Of a stretch of 64,000 bases of DNA, positions 61,371 through 64,000 are shown one piece after another. The stretch's first letter is position 1; each line of letters begins with the position of its first letter. The notes beneath the pieces were generated by a model. That model did not search any database, was not told the DNA's origin, and was given only the letters and a program-made list of their open reading frames with translations. The position numbers were made by a program, and so were the translations under genes. The DNA is from Crotophaga sulcirostris (taxonomy: Eukaryota > Chordata > Aves > Cuculiformes > Crotophagidae). The stretch is taken from the NCBI GenBank assembly GCA_013397455.1, contig VYZB01000211.1, positions 593,757 through 657,756 on the forward strand, written 5' to 3'.

Positions 61371-64000
61371 TTTTTAGGTGATTGGCCAGCTGGGGATGGG
61401 AAAAATCAGAGGTGACCTGCTCGATGTCTAAATTCAGTTGTTCAATTTGTAAGCAAATAAATTTCATTACTATTTAGCACTTGCTGGCAGATAGCCTGAA
61501 ATACCATCTCAGTTCTTCAACATCTAACTCACTCCCTTTGCCAAAGAGAGGTGCTAAAACAAGGTAGAAAAGATAATGGGGTCGAATCAACATCATAAGG
61601 TGAATGATGACCTTTCAGCTTCCATTGAGAACAGAACAATCTGGGACAAATTTGGCTCTCACTTGTCAATGGTCAAGGAGTCAAATCTTTGACAAGATGA
61701 TTCCATTGTATCTATGATATTTTATTAATCTAAAGCAAAGACGTTGCACATTGTTGCATGGAAATTGCTCGAAATCTTTAACAGAATAGATAACATACGT
61801 AAAAGCTACAGCATGCGAAGGGAAGATAGCTCTGCTTAAGGTGTTAGAGCTTATTAAAACTGCCTGACATCATGTGGAATCATATTAGGGCCAGAAAGCT
61901 AAGGCAACTCAAATGAATATACCTAGTAAAACTTAAATAAAAAAAAGCTATTGCTCCCATGTTTTGTCAAGGTTCCAGTTTCTTGTACCGTCACAGAGAA
62001 ATGTGATATGTTAGATCTCACCTCCCCTTTAAAAATCCTACAAATAGTCACTAATACTGGTACACTGTGGCAGGTATAACTTACAAGAGAAAACGAGTAC
62101 ATTTGTACATATCAACAGTTTGAAGGATTCTTATTCCTTGGCAAGTCAGGGAATATTTTAAGTCTTATATTTTAGAGGAAATCGAATCTTGACTAACCAC
62201 TGCAATTTATGTCATTTTAAATAAGATATATTTGAATAAGTATATTTTTCATGCCCTAAAAAGACTGATGTCTTCTTTTATAAGCTCATCCTGTGACACA
62301 CTTGAGTAGGTAGGTATATTGATTTTTTTCTTTTTCTGATGGCAATGAAGTGTAAATGGAAAATATCAGACTTGGCAATCACTTAAACCATGTGAAAATT
62401 TCAGAGTGAAGGCTATTAGAGTCACTTTGTGATCTCCCTAGATGACCAAGGGAAAAAACATTTCTACATTTCTTCAGATCCTTTGTGTGACAGCTAAGGA
62501 GAATAACATTTTTTCTAATATGCCAGTTTTAGTCTCTAGTTGAGAATAACCTCAGTGCTTTCTTATGTCACTAGCTGAGAGAAGATGAAAGACCCAGCCT
62601 TGTGTAAATGGCTTTGTCTAACCATCAGTCTTTAGCTCTGCATGGCAGCTGTACTATTGACATTAGCTTGTGCACTGGGTGAAATTGAAGTGAGTTAAAT
62701 GTGACCTTGGCTTAGTTGTTGAAGTAGAAATGAACTCTACTGGGAGTGAAAAAAAATAAGACCAGTTTCTCTAACTTCATTTTTTCTTTAATGAGTTTAA
62801 CAGCACTCTTAGGATTTGATACATTTTATAAAAAAGCTTTTATTTCCTTTTCTATTATACAGTGAGTAATCACCATTAGTAAGGTTAGCTTGCCCTTTTA
62901 GTATAAAATCCTGATTTTTAGGTGTTTATATCCCAATTACTATAAAAAGGGGATCTCTCTCTCAAAAAAAAAGCACTGTCTTTTCTCTATGTTGTCCACT
63001 GTACCATTTCACAAAAACCTGTTAACCAAACTTAGTAATTGTAGTTAAAGCATTAAAAATATTACAAAGTGTTGTGTGCATAATGGCTTTGCTTTGTTTA
63101 TTAGGTTAGATAGAAGCCACTGGTAAATCACATGCTCATATGAGAGACATGCAGGTAAGTGAGGTTGGTTTGGAGTCAACCCAGGATTTTTATCTTGTTT
63201 ATATTCTGCATTTCTTCCTTGTGTACATGACAACATGAGATATCTGAAGATGGGCAGATGAACCAGAAACAATTAGTCACATTCTCATCCAGGTCTTCAG
63301 CTCATTGTGTATAGGGGTTCAAACTGGAGGTGTACTGGGCTACGTACACCAGTCTACAAGACAATCTCAGTGAAGTAAAACAGAAGTGTAAGCCTCACAT
63401 TCCTTGTTGGGGTAATGAACTAGATATATTTTACAGAAAAGGACTTCAGAGGAAGCTGCATAGATGACTAGGGAACAGAGAGATGAGCCATTCTGGGGCT
63501 CTGTAGCCCCAGCACCATTACAGGAGAAAGGAGGCCAGAAACTTTCAGAGGAAGAACCAGACGTTGAGAAACAAATGTTTGCCTGCCTTCCTACACACAT
63601 TTCCTGACTGCTGCTGAGACATCTCAGGTCTGCTGCTCAAACTGAAGGCAGAACGCTCATATCTTAAATAACCTAGTCCTGGGTGCTGCAGTCCCAAAAC
63701 TGAGCATACCTCTGGATAAAGGATAACCTGCTCTTGGGGGGAGACCTACAGAAAAAGCACAATGATAACAGCCTGGGGAGATTAGGCATTTGGTTGGATG
63801 CAGCCATTTATCAAAAACTAACTGTTTCTTTTGGGCACTGGGGCAAGCATTTTTTCCCAAAAGGTCAACTTCAGTGAACATGCACTGATATGAACAGTAT
63901 AATATGATAAACTATCTGAGGTATTGGTTGAAGTAATCAGAATGCTAGGTAAAAACATGTGAAAGCTACCTGTGTTATGTCAGCTTTACTTTTTATGGAG
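61371..64000. other. Gene-free sequence to the window end
   Basis: No gene, CR1 or RNA is recognised. Open frames are at most 77 codons (minus strand near 63045-63881), overlap nothing known and are not called. Confidence 0.55.

Overview
This window reads as non-coding DNA from a bird, probably intergenic or deep intronic. The main evidence is six fragments of CR1, the dominant avian LINE. Several end in the CR1-specific 3' tandem octamer (ATTCTATG) instead of a poly-A tail. There are also scraps that resemble older amniote or archosaur palindromic repeats, purine-rich microsatellites, an AT-rich background that looks poor in CpG, and one short run of N marking an assembly gap. I cannot name the species or the chromosome.

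I found no protein-coding gene that I can support. Apart from retrotransposon remnants, every open frame is short, matches no family I recognise, and looks like chance. I also see no rRNA, functional tRNA, CRISPR array, bacterial operon or known microRNA. Two stretches have a splice-acceptor and splice-donor pair around an open, phase-symmetric segment (8946-9083 and 60350-60418). They are recorded as weak exon candidates only.

Layout. 1-8.6 kb: unique AT-rich DNA holding a 187-bp sequence duplicated in direct orientation 1.75 kb apart, then two strong polypurine tracts (a GGAA array near 6.6 kb and a GGGAAA-like tract near 7.45 kb), ending at a 38-N gap. 8.6-17.2 kb: two CR1 3' fragments (11.45 kb minus, 12.5 kb plus), and two regions of old palindromic repeat (13.5 kb and 16.9-17.15 kb). 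17-36.7 kb: almost featureless AT-rich sequence with a 25-bp tandem repeat at 21.2 kb and an inverted-repeat cluster at 24.9 kb. 36.7-44.4 kb: the CR1-rich part. It holds a 1-kb minus-strand CR1 that keeps the reverse-transcriptase FADD box but carries a frameshift, a worn plus-strand 3' end, a 460-bp plus-strand CR1 whose ORF2 C-terminal frame is still open, and another plus-strand 3' end. 44.4-64 kb: unique sequence with a degenerate TTAA-periodic element (47.8 kb), further old palindromic scraps (49.1, 51.6 and 59.95 kb) and a possible decayed tRNA-derived SINE (61.3 kb).

No genes are seen to work together here. The information in the window is evolutionary (repeat layers of different ages) and structural (polypurine tracts and palindromes). 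I did not find a new biological system. The observations most worth checking are the 187-bp duplication with its conserved internal hairpin, the periodic element at 47.8 kb, the tRNA-like element at 61.3 kb and the two exon candidates.
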